From assembly GCF_020179475.1 (NCBI RefSeq), contig NZ_JAILXZ010000003.1, forward strand, positions 248,001 to 312,000: DNA of 64,000 bases, in the 5' to 3' direction. Below the pieces are notes generated by a model. The model searched no databases, was not told the DNA's origin, and saw only the letters and a list, made by a program, of their open reading frames with translations. Shown in pieces: positions 17,104 to 28,929 of this stretch (its first letter is position 1; each line of letters opens with the position of its first letter). Made by a program: the position numbers and the translations under genes. Source of the stretch: Novosphingobium huizhouense (GTDB lineage: Bacteria > Pseudomonadota > Alphaproteobacteria > Sphingomonadales > Sphingomonadaceae).

Positions 17104-18056
17104 CTGGGGTTGAGCACGAGGCGGGCGTCGAGCCCGTCCTCGCGCCAGTCGATAGCGAGCGTACCCTTGCGTGCCTTGACGATGCGGTCGATCAGCGAAA
17201 GCCCCTGCCCGCCTTCACGCGCCCGCGCCTGCACCTTGCGTCGGGACTGCTCGCGCCAGCCTATCGCGATGTCGCCGGACGGCGCAGTGCGGCAGGCATC
17301 GATCTTCAAGCTGCCGCCGTGCCCGATCGCGCCATGCTTGGTCGAGTTGACGACGAGCTCGCCGACGACCAGGGCGATTGCGTCGATCGCCCGACGATCT
17401 GCTTCGAGCCCTGGTTCTATGCGAAGGGCGATTTCGCAGATTCCCACGAATGGCCGCACCAGCGCATCGAGCAGCCCGGCGATATCGCCGTTGCCCTCGG
17501 GCCCGTCGAACAGCGACTGCGCGGCGGAAAGTGCGGTGATGCGGCGCTGCATATCGCTGGCAAACGCGCCAAGGTGCTGATCGCCCCGGGCCAGGCCCTG
17601 CAGAAGGCTGCAGACCATGGCATAGCTGTTCTTCAGCCGATGGCGCATCTCGGCATTGAGGATGCGCAGCGCCTCCCGATCGGTCTCGCTCTGCGTCACA
17701 TCGCGCGAGACCGAGAGGTAGCCGACCGGCTCGCCCGCTGCGTCGCGGACCATCGAGACGCTGACGTCCCACCACTTCGGCGTACCCCGCGCCGTGGGAC
17801 AGAACGCCTGGAAGCGCGCGGCGCCCGTCTGTGCCGCAACATAGGACTTGCGGATCGTGTCCGATGTCTCACTGGGCCACAACGCTTCCCAGTCGCGGCC
17901 CTCGATCGTGCTGAAGTCGTCGACCTCCATCGCGCACTGGCCGTTGGGGTTCATCCACAGCAGCCGTCCGTTGCGATCGAGAAGTTTCACGCAGTCCGAA
18001 CTCTGCTCCATCACGGCAGCAAGGCTTTCGGGACTGAGTGAAGCCTTCGTCAGCAT
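17100..18056 (-). CDS. PAS-domain sensor histidine kinase, HisKA_2/HWE type
   Basis: 318 residues without membrane helices. A PAS domain (about 10-125) starts M-E-Q-S-S-D-C-V-K-L-L-D. The dimerisation/phosphoacceptor helix has E-M-R-H-R-L-K-N (His near 143), the HisKA_2/HWE signature, and the ATPase domain has the N-box V-V-G-E-L-V-V-N-S-T-K-H-G and a glycine loop E-G-G-Q-G-L-S-L. It would be a soluble kinase for light, redox or small-ligand sensing; such kinases are often orphan and feed the PhyR general stress pathway, which is inference here. No response regulator is adjacent. Confidence 0.9.
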   Translation of the reverse strand: MLTKASLSPESLAAVMEQSSDCVKLLDRNGRLLWMNPNGQCAMEVDDFSTIEGRDWEALWPSETSDTIRKSYVAAQTGAARFQAFCPTARGTPKWWDVSVSMVRDAAGEPVGYLSVSRDVTQSETDREALRILNAEMRHRLKNSYAMVCSLLQGLARGDQHLGAFASDMQRRITALSAAQSLFDGPEGNGDIAGLLDALVRPFVGICEIALRIEPGLEADRRAIDAIALVVGELVVNSTKHGAIGHGGSLKIDACRTAPSGDIAIGWREQSRRKVQARAREGGQGLSLIDRIVKARKGTLAIDWREDGLDARLVLNPS

Positions 18057-18180
18057 TCCGCACGCCCAATCCAGAAGTCGTGGAAGAGTTTCGGGAACGG
18101 GACAATAATCGTGGGTAAGCAGCGCCGGAATATGCCGAACGTTAGGGAAATCATCCCGATCGCGCTGGAGGGAGGGGAAA

Positions 18181-18255
<75 letters not shown>

Positions 18256-18383
18256 ACACCATTTCCGTCTGCCGCGCCGTGCCGGACACGCCGGCGGCGG
18301 GCAGGGGCGCGCTTTGGCGGCGAGGCCCCGCTTTGTCAAGCGCGGCCTTGCAGCAAATCCGCCGACGCGGCAAAGCAGTGGCG

Positions 18384-18524
18384 ATGAACGAGCCAAACCC
18401 CAAGGCCGGCCGCGAGGAACGGCTCGCTGCGCGCCTGCGCGAGAACCTGCGTCGGCGCAAGGCGCAGGCCCGCGCGCTCGAAGCCGGACCCGATTCGCCC
18501 CCACCGCCCCCTGCCGAGGGCTGA
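18384..18524 (+). CDS. small basic conserved-type protein
   Basis: 46 residues: a highly charged helix ([20 protein letters not shown]) and a Pro-rich acidic tail. Short proteins with this [17 protein letters not shown] pattern are familiar in alphaproteobacterial genomes as hypotheticals. It lies 74 bases before gpmA in the same direction. Function unknown; the basic helix could bind nucleic acid or a membrane surface. Confidence 0.65.
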   Translation: MNEPNPKAGREERLAARLRENLRRRKAQARALEAGPDSPPPPPAEG

Positions 18525-18598
18525 CTCCCTTTCCAAAGCGCCGCCCTGCGGTTAGGGGCACCCCCGAAGAGATTCATCCGTCCTTTGCAGGAGCACCG

Positions 18599-19285
18599 AT
18601 GCCCCGCCTGATCCTGATCCGCCACGGCCAGTCGCAGTGGAACCTCGAAAACCGCTTCACCGGCTGGTGGGACGTGGACGTGACCGAGAAGGGCGCGGGC
18701 GAGGCCCTCGCGGCGGGCCGGCTGCTCAAGGACAAGGGCGTGCTGCCGACGCTGGCCTTCACCTCGCTCCAGACCCGCGCGATCAAGACCCTGCACCTCG
18801 CGCTCGAGGCGGCCGGTCGCCTGTGGATCCCCGAGGACAAGGACTGGCGCCTGAACGAGCGGCACTACGGCGGGCTGACCGGGCTCGACAAGGCCGAGAC
18901 CGCCGCCAAGCACGGCGAGGACCAGGTCAAGATCTGGCGCCGCAGCTTCGACACGCCGCCGCCGCCGCTCGAGGCCGGCAGCGAATTCGATCTCTCGACC
19001 GACCCGCGCTATGCCGGGATCGCGGTGCCCGCGACCGAGAGCCTCAAGGACACCATCGCCCGCGTGCTGCCGTGCTGGGAGGAAAAGATCGCGCCCGCGC
19101 TGAAGGCCGGAGAGACGGTGATCGTTTCGGCCCACGGCAACAGCTTGCGCGCGCTGGTCAAGCACCTGTCGGGCATTTCCGACGAGGATATCACCGGGCT
19201 CGAGATCCCGACCGGCCAGCCTATCGTCTACGAACTTGACGACAACCTCGCCGAAGTCGAACGCTACTACCTGTCCGAGCGCTGA
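18599..19285 (+). CDS. gpmA: 2,3-bisphosphoglycerate-dependent phosphoglycerate mutase
   Basis: 228 residues, the size of dPGM, which interconverts 3- and 2-phosphoglycerate. [10 protein letters not shown] contains the phosphohistidine (His9), [10 protein letters not shown] the catalytic Glu, and S-A-H-G-N-S-L-R-A the second active-site His. CAGGAG precedes the ATG. First gene of a compact same-strand run reaching ribF. Confidence 0.96.
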   Translation: MPRLILIRHGQSQWNLENRFTGWWDVDVTEKGAGEALAAGRLLKDKGVLPTLAFTSLQTRAIKTLHLALEAAGRLWIPEDKDWRLNERHYGGLTGLDKAETAAKHGEDQVKIWRRSFDTPPPPLEAGSEFDLSTDPRYAGIAVPATESLKDTIARVLPCWEEKIAPALKAGETVIVSAHGNSLRALVKHLSGISDEDITGLEIPTGQPIVYELDDNLAEVERYYLSER

Positions 19286-19313
19286 GCGCCGGACCGCCAA
19301 GGGGAAGAGGGGC

Positions 19314-21357
<2,044 letters not shown>

Positions 21358-21361
21358 GGAC

Positions 21362-22555
21362 ATGACGATCGGGCGGCGCGTGGCGTGGGGCCTCGCATTC
21401 CTTCTCGTGCTGGCGGGCTACGTCGTGTTCGGCCTGCTCCCGGCGCTGGTCGAGCGGAGCATGAACCGCATCGACGGCAAGCCGCTGCTGCCCGTCTCCG
21501 CCCATGCCCGCGCGCTCCACGCCTCGCTGACGATCGTCGACCTCCACGCCGACACGCTGATGTGGCAGCGCAACCTTGTCGACAAGGCCGCGCAGGGCCA
21601 TGTCGACCTGCCGCGGCTCGAAGCGGGCAACGTCGCGCTGCAGGTGTTCTCGAGCGTGACCAAGACGCCCAAGGGCCAGAACTACGACGCCAACGGCGCC
21701 GACAGCGACAACATCACCGCGCTGGTGGTGGCGCAGGCGCAGCCGCCGCGCACCTGGACCTCGCTCGCCGAGCGTTCGCTGTGGCATGCCTCCCGGCTCG
21801 ACCGCCAGGCGGCGCAGTCGAACGGCGCGCTGCGCAAGGTCACCGACCCCGCCTCGCTCGACGCGCTGCTCGCCGCGCGCAGCGGCAACCGGCGCGTGCC
21901 GGTCGGCGCGCTGCTGTCGATCGAGGGGCTGCACGATCTCGAAGGCAAGGCGCAGAACCTCGACCGGCTCTATGCGGCCGGCTTCCGCATGGCGAGCCTG
22001 ACGCACTTCTTCGACGACGAGCTGGCAGGCTCGATGCACGGCCTGAAGAAGGGCGGGCTGACCCCGTTCGGGCGGCAGATCGTGCGCGCCATGGAAGACA
22101 AGGGCATGGTGGTCGACATCGCGCACCTCAGCCACGCCGGCGTCGCCGACGTCCTTGCCATGGCGCGTCGCCCGGTGGTGTCGAGCCACGGCGGCGTGCA
22201 GGCGACCTGCAACGTCAACCGCAACCTCACCGACGACGAGATCCGCGGGCTGGCGCGCACCGGCGGCCTGGTCGGCATCGGCTACTGGGACGCGGCGGTG
22301 TGCAGCACCTCGCCCCGCGCGATCGCCCGCGCGATGCGCCACGTGCGCGACCTGGTCGGCATCGAGCATGTCGCGCTCGGCAGCGATTTCGACGGCGCCA
22401 CCACCACGCGCTTCGACACCGCGCAGCTCGAACAGGTGACGCAGGCGCTGATCGACGAGGGCTTTTCCGACGACGAGATCCGCGCCCTGATGGGCGGCAA
22501 TGCCGTGCGCGTCTTGCGTCAGGGCATGGTGCCGTTGCATGGCGTCGCGCGATGA
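21362..22555 (+). CDS. membrane-anchored renal-dipeptidase-like peptidase (M19)
   Basis: 397 residues with an N-terminal hydrophobic anchor (about 7-29), so the catalytic domain is probably periplasmic. Amidohydrolase-fold metal ligands: D-L-H-A-D-T, S-I-E-G-L-H-D-L-E-G (bridging Glu), D-I-A-H-L-S-H, S-S-H-G-G and the G-S-D-F-D-G loop. M19 enzymes hydrolyse dipeptides, including D-configured ones. Five bases separate it from folA, and its TGA overlaps the ribF ATG. Confidence 0.92.
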   Translation: MTIGRRVAWGLAFLLVLAGYVVFGLLPALVERSMNRIDGKPLLPVSAHARALHASLTIVDLHADTLMWQRNLVDKAAQGHVDLPRLEAGNVALQVFSSVTKTPKGQNYDANGADSDNITALVVAQAQPPRTWTSLAERSLWHASRLDRQAAQSNGALRKVTDPASLDALLAARSGNRRVPVGALLSIEGLHDLEGKAQNLDRLYAAGFRMASLTHFFDDELAGSMHGLKKGGLTPFGRQIVRAMEDKGMVVDIAHLSHAGVADVLAMARRPVVSSHGGVQATCNVNRNLTDDEIRGLARTGGLVGIGYWDAAVCSTSPRAIARAMRHVRDLVGIEHVALGSDFDGATTTRFDTAQLEQVTQALIDEGFSDDEIRALMGGNAVRVLRQGMVPLHGVAR

Positions 22556-23472
22556 GGCTCGATGCGCGCAATCCCGTTCCCGACCCCTTGCGCGGCGCGA
22601 TCGTCGCGCTGGGCAATTTCGACGGCTTCCACCTCGGCCACCAGGCGGTGGTCGGCGAGGCCGTGGCCTGGGCGCGCGCCGAGGGCCGCCCGGCGATCGT
22701 GGCGACGTTCGATCCCCATCCGGTGCGCCATTTCCAGCCCGACGCCGCGCCCTTCCGCCTGACCACGCTCGACCAGCGCGAGGAGCTGTTCACCGCCGCG
22801 GGGGCTGCGGCGATGCTGGTCTTCGCCTTCGACGGCGAGCTTGCCGGGACGAGCGCCCAGGACTTCGTGGGCAAGCTGCTCGCCGAGCGCATCGGCGCGG
22901 GCGGCGTGGTGACCGGCGAGGACTTCACCTTCGGCAAGGCGCGCGGCGGCAATGTCCGCGTGCTGGCCGAGGTCGGCGCGACCTGCGGCGTGCGCGCGCG
23001 CGCGGTCGGCCCGGTGCTCGAAGGCGGCGAGGTCGTCTCCTCGAGCCGCATCCGCGAGGCGCTGCAGGCGGGCGACTGCGAGACCGCCGCGCGCCTGCTC
23101 ACCCGCCCCTTCGCGGTGCGCGGGATCGTCCAGCACGGCGACAAGGTCGGGCGCCAATTGAACTTCCCCACCGCCAACCTCGACATGGGCAACTACCTGC
23201 GCCCGGCCTACGGCGTCTACGCAGTGACCGCGCGCCTGCCCGACGGCCGCGAGGTCAAGGGCGCGGCCAACATCGGCATCCGCCCGCAGTTCACGCCGCC
23301 CAAGGAATTGCTCGAGCCGCACTTCTTCGACTTTTCGGGTGACCTGTACGACCAGGAAATCGAAGTCGCGTTCCGCCACTTCCTGCGCGGCGAGGCGAAG
23401 TACGACAGCCTCGAGGCGCTGATCGCGCAGATCGGCAAGGACTGCGACGAGGCGCGCCGGCTGCTGGCATAG
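22552..23472 (+). CDS. ribF: bifunctional riboflavin kinase/FAD synthetase
   Basis: 306 residues. The N-terminal FMN adenylyltransferase domain has G-N-F-D-G-F-H-L-G-H-Q (nucleotidyltransferase HxGH-like motif) and S-S-S-R-I-R-E; the C-terminal flavokinase domain has F-P-T-A-N-L-D and N-I-G-I-R-P-Q-F. It makes FMN and FAD. The ATG overlaps the M19 peptidase stop. Confidence 0.96.
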   Translation: MRLDARNPVPDPLRGAIVALGNFDGFHLGHQAVVGEAVAWARAEGRPAIVATFDPHPVRHFQPDAAPFRLTTLDQREELFTAAGAAAMLVFAFDGELAGTSAQDFVGKLLAERIGAGGVVTGEDFTFGKARGGNVRVLAEVGATCGVRARAVGPVLEGGEVVSSSRIREALQAGDCETAARLLTRPFAVRGIVQHGDKVGRQLNFPTANLDMGNYLRPAYGVYAVTARLPDGREVKGAANIGIRPQFTPPKELLEPHFFDFSGDLYDQEIEVAFRHFLRGEAKYDSLEALIAQIGKDCDEARRLLA

Positions 23473-23568
23473 GCGGCTGCCGCAAGGCCCGACGACGGGC
23501 GCGGCCGCGCCGGACCCGATGCGATCCAAATTGCGCAAGGTTCCTCTCGGCGCTAAGGCCCGGCGGTT

Positions 23569-26433
23569 ATGACCGACCAGCGCCCAGAAAAGCCGGACTA
23601 CCGCCCGACCGTCTTCCTGCCGAAGACCGACTTCCCGATGAAGGCGGGGCTCCCGCAGAAGGAGCCGGGGATTCTCGCGCGCTGGCAGGAGCAGGATCTC
23701 TATCGCACCTTGCGCGACACGCGCGCCGGGGCGGAAAAGTTCATCCTCCACGATGGCCCGCCCTACGCCAATGGCGACATGCACATCGGCCATGCGCTGA
23801 ACCATATCCTCAAGGACATGGTCTGCCGCACGCAGAGCCTGCTGGGCAAGGACGCCCCTTACGTTCCCGGATGGGACTGCCACGGCCTGCCGATCGAGTG
23901 GAAGGTCGAGGAGGAATACCGCAAGAAGAAGAAGAACAAGGACGAGGTTCCGGCGAAGGAATTCCGCGCCGAGTGCCGCGCCTATGCGCAGAAGTGGGTC
24001 GACGTGCAGCGCGAGCAGCTGAAGCGGCTCGGCATCCTGGGCGACTGGGATCATCCGTACCTGACGATGGACTTCCAGGCCGAGGCGACGATCGTGGGCG
24101 AGCTGCTCAAGTTCGCGCAAAGCGGCCAGCTCTATCGCGGGGCCAAGCCGGTGATGTGGTCGCCGGTCGAAAAGACCGCGCTGGCCGAGGCCGAAGTCGA
24201 GTACGAGGACATCGTCTCGACCCAGATCGACGTAGCCTTCGAGGTGATCGAGGCGGGCGATCCCGATCTCGTCGGCGCCTACGTGGTGATCTGGACGACC
24301 ACGCCGTGGACGATCCCGGTCAACCAGGCGGTCGCCTATGGCCCGCACATCGACTACCACCTGATCGAGGCCGACGGCCGGCGCTATCTCGTCGCCGAGC
24401 CGCTGGTGACGGGCTTCATGCAGCGGCTCGGCCACGAGAGCCACGACCTGCACTTCATGATCAAGGGCGTGGCCTTCGAAGGCGCGAAGCTGCGCCATCC
24501 GATGCACCACCTGGGCGATTTCTTCGCGCGGCCGCGGCCGATGCTGGCGGGCGAGTTCGTCACGGTCGAATCCGGCACGGGCTTCGTCCACATGGCGCCC
24601 GACCATGGCGAGGACGACTTCGCGCTGTGCAAGGAAAACGGCATCGAGCCGGTGTTCGCGGTGCAGGGCGATGGCAAGTACCGCGAGGACTGGGGCTGGC
24701 TCGGCGGCCAGGGCAGCGTGATCAACCCCAAGTTCAACGCCCCCGACGGGCCGATCTGCGAGGACCTGCGCGCGGCGGGCGGCCTCGTCGCGGCGAGCGC
24801 CGACTACAAGCACTCCTACCCGCATTCGTGGCGTTCGAAGGCCAAGGTGATCTATCGCTGCACCCCGCAGTGGTTCGTGCCGATGGACCGTCCGCTGCCG
24901 CTGGCGCACGACGAGTGCGTCGATCCGCTCGAGGCCGCGCTGCGCGAAGTGGGCGAGGCGAAGACCCTGCGCGAGACCGCGCTCGCCGCGATTGCCGAGA
25001 CCCGCTTCGTGCCCGAAAAGGGCCGCAACCGCATCGGCGCGATGGTCGAAGGCCGGCCCGACTGGGTGCTGTCCCGCCAGCGCGCCTGGGGCGTGCCGAT
25101 CACGCTGTTCGTGCACCGCAAGACCGGGCAGTACCTCGCCGATCCGGCCGTGAACGCGCGCATCGTCGCGGCGATCCTTGCCGAGGGTGTCGACGCCTGG
25201 GACGACGAGCGCGCGCAGGAGTACCTCGGGCCGGACTACAAGGCCGACGACTACGAGCGGGTCACCGACATTCTCGACGTGTGGTTCGACAGCGGCAGCA
25301 CGCATGCCTTCGTGCTCGAAAGCGGGCGCTGGCTCGACCTGCTGCGTCCCGCGGGCTGGACCGGTCCGCGCGCCGACCTCTACCTCGAAGGCAGCGACCA
25401 GCATCGCGGCTGGTTCCAGTCCTCGCTGCTCGAATCCTGCGCCACGCGCGGCCATGCGCCCTACAAGGCGGTGCTGACCCACGGCTTCACCATGGACAGC
25501 AAGGGCATGAAGATGTCCAAGTCGCTGGGCAACACCATCGATCCGCTGAAGGTGATGGAGACCAACGGCGCGGACATCATCCGGCTCTGGGCGCTGTCGG
25601 TCGATTTCACCGAGGACCACCGCATCGGCGACGAGATCCTCAAGGGCGTCGCCGACCAGTACCGCAAGCTGCGCAACACCTTCCGCTACCTGCTCGGCGC
25701 GCTCGACGGCTTCGACGAGGCCGAGCGGCTGCCCGTGGCCGAGATGCCCGAGCTCGAGCGCTACATGCTGGTGCTGCTCGAACGGCTCGATGCGACGCTC
25801 GCCCGCGCAGTCTCGGACTTCGACTTCAACACCTATGTCCGCGCGCTGACCGAGTTCTGCAACGAGGACCTGTCGGCCTTCTTCTTCGACATCCGCAAGG
25901 ACAGCCTCTATTGCGACGCGGCCGCAGACCCGAAGCGGCGCGCCTATCGCAGCGTGCTCGACGTGCTGTTCCACGCGCTGGTGCGCTATGCCGCGCCGGT
26001 GCTGGTGTTCACCGCCGAGGAAGTGTGGCGCGCGCGCTATCCCGAGGGCGGCAGCGTGCACCTGCTGACCTGGCCGGAGCTGCCGGTCTCGACCGTCGAC
26101 CTCGATCGCTGGACCGCGCTGCGCGCGCTGCGCACCACCGTCAACGAGGCGATCGAGCCGCTGCGGCGGGAAAAGGTGCTGGGCTCGGGTCTCGAAGCCA
26201 TCGTCACCGTGCCGCAGGATGCGCCGCAGGCCGACCTGGCCGAGCTGTTCATCACCGGGACAGTCGTGCGCGGGCAGGGCGACGGCGTGAGCGTGACGCG
26301 AACCGATGACCACAAGTGCGGCCGCTGCTGGCGCCATCTTCCCGAAGTCGCGGAAGACGGCGACCTGTGCGCGCGCTGCGAAGAGGTCGTCGGCGGCATC
26401 GACGCGGCTGGCGCCCCGGTGGGCGCGGCATGA
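23569..26433 (+). CDS. ileS: isoleucyl-tRNA synthetase
   Basis: 954 residues, class Ia synthetase. H-I-G-H-A near residue 76 and K-M-S-K-S near 647 form the adenylation site; the CP1 editing domain lies between (W-T-T-T-P-W-T near 243); the C-terminal zinc finger is C-G-R-C-W...C-A-R-C. Overlaps lspA by four bases, the common ileS-lspA arrangement. Confidence 0.98.
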   Translation: MTDQRPEKPDYRPTVFLPKTDFPMKAGLPQKEPGILARWQEQDLYRTLRDTRAGAEKFILHDGPPYANGDMHIGHALNHILKDMVCRTQSLLGKDAPYVPGWDCHGLPIEWKVEEEYRKKKKNKDEVPAKEFRAECRAYAQKWVDVQREQLKRLGILGDWDHPYLTMDFQAEATIVGELLKFAQSGQLYRGAKPVMWSPVEKTALAEAEVEYEDIVSTQIDVAFEVIEAGDPDLVGAYVVIWTTTPWTIPVNQAVAYGPHIDYHLIEADGRRYLVAEPLVTGFMQRLGHESHDLHFMIKGVAFEGAKLRHPMHHLGDFFARPRPMLAGEFVTVESGTGFVHMAPDHGEDDFALCKENGIEPVFAVQGDGKYREDWGWLGGQGSVINPKFNAPDGPICEDLRAAGGLVAASADYKHSYPHSWRSKAKVIYRCTPQWFVPMDRPLPLAHDECVDPLEAALREVGEAKTLRETALAAIAETRFVPEKGRNRIGAMVEGRPDWVLSRQRAWGVPITLFVHRKTGQYLADPAVNARIVAAILAEGVDAWDDERAQEYLGPDYKADDYERVTDILDVWFDSGSTHAFVLESGRWLDLLRPAGWTGPRADLYLEGSDQHRGWFQSSLLESCATRGHAPYKAVLTHGFTMDSKGMKMSKSLGNTIDPLKVMETNGADIIRLWALSVDFTEDHRIGDEILKGVADQYRKLRNTFRYLLGALDGFDEAERLPVAEMPELERYMLVLLERLDATLARAVSDFDFNTYVRALTEFCNEDLSAFFFDIRKDSLYCDAAADPKRRAYRSVLDVLFHALVRYAAPVLVFTAEEVWRARYPEGGSVHLLTWPELPVSTVDLDRWTALRALRTTVNEAIEPLRREKVLGSGLEAIVTVPQDAPQADLAELFITGTVVRGQGDGVSVTRTDDHKCGRCWRHLPEVAEDGDLCARCEEVVGGIDAAGAPVGAA

Positions 26434-26948
26434 GCCGCAACGGCCTGCGCCTGTTCGGGCTCGCCGCGGCGCTGGCGGTGTTCGTCGCCGACCAGCTGGT
26501 CAAGTGGTACGTCACCGGCCCGCTCGACCTGGTGAACGTCGGGGCGATCCCGCTGCTGCCGTTCTTCGACTTGCGCTACACGCAGAACTTCGGCGTCTCG
26601 CTCGGCCTGTTCACCGCCAATTCGGCGGAGATGCGGCTCGCGCTGATCGCGGTGACCGCGTTGATCGCGGCCGGCGTGCTGGTCTGGCTGCTGCGCGAGA
26701 CCTCGCGCTGGGACGTGTTCGGGCTCGGCCTCGTGCTTGGCGGCGCGCTCGGCAACATCCGCGACCGCCTGACCGGCGGCTTCGTCATCGACTATGCCGA
26801 CTTCCACATCGGCGAATGGCGTCCGTTCCTGATCTTCAACCTTGCCGACGCGGCGATCACCGTCGGCGTCCTGTTCCTGCTTGCCCGCTCGCTGCTTTCG
26901 CGCGAAAAGCGAGGCCCGAGCGATCCTGTGCCCACGGAGACGAATTGA
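26430..26948 (+). CDS. lspA: lipoprotein signal peptidase (signal peptidase II)
   Basis: 172 residues with four membrane helices. Conserved blocks: A-D-Q-L-V-K-W, N-F-G-V-S, G-G-A-L-G-N-x-x-D-R-L, V-I-D-Y-A-D-F (first catalytic Asp) and F-N-L-A-D-A-A-I (second catalytic Asp). It cleaves prolipoproteins after diacylglyceryl transfer. Overlaps ileS upstream and the lipoprotein gene downstream (ATG on TGA). Confidence 0.96.
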   Translation: MSRNGLRLFGLAAALAVFVADQLVKWYVTGPLDLVNVGAIPLLPFFDLRYTQNFGVSLGLFTANSAEMRLALIAVTALIAAGVLVWLLRETSRWDVFGLGLVLGGALGNIRDRLTGGFVIDYADFHIGEWRPFLIFNLADAAITVGVLFLLARSLLSREKRGPSDPVPTETN

Positions 26949-27367
26949 TGCGTAAAGCCGCCGCCCTCTGCCTGCTCGCGCTCGGATCGGGCGCGCTGTC
27001 CGCTTGCGGCGCCGGCGGTTCGCTGTTCAACCGTTCGCGTCCCGACGAATTCGCGGTGACGCGCCAGGCGCCGCTGGTGGTGCCGCCCGACTTCGCGCTG
27101 ATGCCGCCCAACCCCGGCGCGCCGCGCCCGCAGGATGTCGACAGCTCGAAGCAGGCGCTCGACGCCCTGTTCGGCGGCCCTGCCCCGCGCAGCGCGATCG
27201 AAACCGACGCGCTGGGCAAGGCCGGGGCCTCGGCGGTGGGCATCCGCTCGACCGTGGGCGATCCGCAGACGCGCACCGTCGCCAAGGGCGCGAGCGTGCA
27301 GTCGATCCTCGCCGCGCCCGAAGGCGACGGCGCCTCGGCGCAGGCGAGCGTGCCCGGCAAGGGCTGA
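26948..27367 (+). CDS. DUF3035-type lipoprotein
   Basis: 139 residues. A signal peptide with lipobox L-S-A-C gives a lipid-anchored Cys20. The mature part has P-D-E-F-A-V-T-R-Q-A-P-L-V-V-P-P-D-F-x-L-x-P-P, the core of the DUF3035 family found downstream of lspA in many alphaproteobacteria and suspected to act with outer-membrane assembly. The ending is low-complexity Ala/Ser/Gly. Start overlaps the lspA stop, so lspA would process its own neighbour's product. Confidence 0.85.
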   Translation: MRKAAALCLLALGSGALSACGAGGSLFNRSRPDEFAVTRQAPLVVPPDFALMPPNPGAPRPQDVDSSKQALDALFGGPAPRSAIETDALGKAGASAVGIRSTVGDPQTRTVAKGASVQSILAAPEGDGASAQASVPGKG

Positions 27368-27396
27368 AGCCTCCCTCGCGCGTTCCGAAACGAAAG

Positions 27397-27420
27397 ACCC
27401 CGCGATCCGCGGGGTTTTTT
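27397..27420 (+). terminator. intrinsic terminator after the ileS-lspA-lipoprotein operon
   Basis: ACCCCGCG-ATC-CGCGGGGT followed by T6. It sits between convergent genes, 30 bases after the lipoprotein stop and just before the stop of the convergent CorC-type gene. Confidence 0.92.
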
Positions 27421-27430
27421 GTGGGCTGCC

Positions 27431-28750
27431 CTACCCGTCGGCGCCCGCTTCCTCGGGGGCCTCGCGCTCGACCAGCAGCTTGTCGATCTTGCGGCCGTCC
27501 ATGTCGACCACCTCGAAGCGCCAGCCCTGGTCGTGGAAGTGGTCGCCCTCGCCCGGCAGGCGCTTGAGCACCGAGAGCACGAACCCGGCGGCGGTGGCGT
27601 AGTCGCGGTCCTCGGGCAGCTCGAGATCGAGCCGGTCGGCCATCGCGTCGGCGGGCAGCGCGCCCGACAGCAGCAGCGAGCCGTCCTCGCGCACGGTGAC
27701 CATCGGCTCGTCGCCTTCGTCGCCGTGCGCGACGAAGTTGCCGGCGATCGCGGCGAGCAGGTCGGCGGGCGTGACGATCCCTTCGAGGTGGCCGTATTCG
27801 TCGTGGACCAGCGCCAGCGCCACCTCGGCCTGCTGGATCACGCGCAAGGCGTCCATCGTGTCGAGCTGGTCGGGCACGATCGCCGGCTTCCGCATCTGCG
27901 CGGCGAGGTCGACGCGGCCCTCGCGCAGCAGCAGCGCGAGCACGTCGCGCACCTTGACCACGCCGACGATGGTGTCGACCGAACCGTCGCCGACCAGCAG
28001 CAGCGAATGCGGGCTGTCCTCGATCGCCTCGCGCAAGTCCGCCTCGGGCGCGTCGCGGGCGATCCAGTGGAGCTGGGTGCGCGGGGTCATCACCTCGCGC
28101 ACCGGGCGTTCGGCCAGTCGCATCACGCTGGTCATCAGCGCGCGCTCGTCTTCCTCGATGACGCCCGAGCGGGTCGCCTCGGCGAAGATCATCTGCAGTT
28201 CCTCGGCCGTGACTTCCTGCTCGCTGCCACGCGTGAGGCCGAGCAGGCGGATGATCAGGCCCGAGGAGCGGTCGAGCGCCCAGACGAACGGCGCCGTGAC
28301 TTTCGCCATCACCACCATCGGCCGCGCCGCGACCACCGCGATCGGCTCGGCCGCCTTGAGCGCGAGCTGCTTGGGCACCAGTTCGCCGACGACGAGGCTG
28401 AGGTAAGTGGTGACGGCGATCACCAGGACGAACCCCGCGTTGCCGGCATAGCGCGCGGGCACGCCGAGTGCGGCGAGCCGTTCGGCCACCGGCCCGCCGA
28501 GGCTCGAGCCCGAATAGGCGCCCGCGACGATGCCGACGAGGGTGATGCCGATCTGCACCGTGGAGAGAAACTTGCCCGGATCGGATGCCAGCGCGAGCGC
28601 GGTGCGCGCGCCCCCGCTGCCGTTGTCGGCGAGCACCTTGAGCCGCGCGGGGCGTGCCGAGACGATCGCCAGTTCCGACATGGAAAACAGGCCGTTGAGC
28701 ACGACGAGGCCAACGATGATGAAGGCGTCTGGCCAGGGAAACGGTGTCAC
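27431..28750 (-). CDS. HlyC/CorC-family (CNNM + CBS pair) transporter-associated protein
   Basis: 439 residues from the GTG at 28750. The N-terminal CNNM/DUF21 membrane domain (about 5-195) contains G-L-F-S-M-S-E-L-A-I and G-E-L-V-P-K; two CBS motifs follow (about 210-330, E-V-M-T-P-R-T), then the CorC_HlyC C-terminal domain with E-Y-G-H-L-E-G-I-V-T and D-R-D-Y-A-T-A-A-G-F. The family is linked to Mg2+/Co2+ efflux and magnesium homeostasis; haemolysin activity is historic naming. GTG at 28801 or TTG at 28810 are alternative starts without clearer ribosome sites. Confidence 0.9.
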   Translation of the reverse strand: MTPFPWPDAFIIVGLVVLNGLFSMSELAIVSARPARLKVLADNGSGGARTALALASDPGKFLSTVQIGITLVGIVAGAYSGSSLGGPVAERLAALGVPARYAGNAGFVLVIAVTTYLSLVVGELVPKQLALKAAEPIAVVAARPMVVMAKVTAPFVWALDRSSGLIIRLLGLTRGSEQEVTAEELQMIFAEATRSGVIEEDERALMTSVMRLAERPVREVMTPRTQLHWIARDAPEADLREAIEDSPHSLLLVGDGSVDTIVGVVKVRDVLALLLREGRVDLAAQMRKPAIVPDQLDTMDALRVIQQAEVALALVHDEYGHLEGIVTPADLLAAIAGNFVAHGDEGDEPMVTVREDGSLLLSGALPADAMADRLDLELPEDRDYATAAGFVLSVLKRLPGEGDHFHDQGWRFEVVDMDGRKIDKLLVEREAPEEAGADG

Positions 28751-28929
28751 GATCGAGGCGACTAGCAGATTCGGATCGGCACGCGAAGGCCTCTGTTGCA
28801 CCAGGCGCAAGTCGAAGCGGACGCTGCTGCGTTCGGGAACCGTTCAGCGCACCGCGGCGTAATGCTTGGGTTCCGCAGCCGGTCAGGGTACGATTGCACC
28901 GGACGCGACTATTTCGAAGGGGAAGAGAA

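Noticed and set aside
22519..26337. 1272-residue open frame antisense to ribF and ileS
   Set aside because: GC-rich third positions leave the opposite strand open; composition is His/Arg/Asp-heavy and no motif is visible, while ileS is certain.
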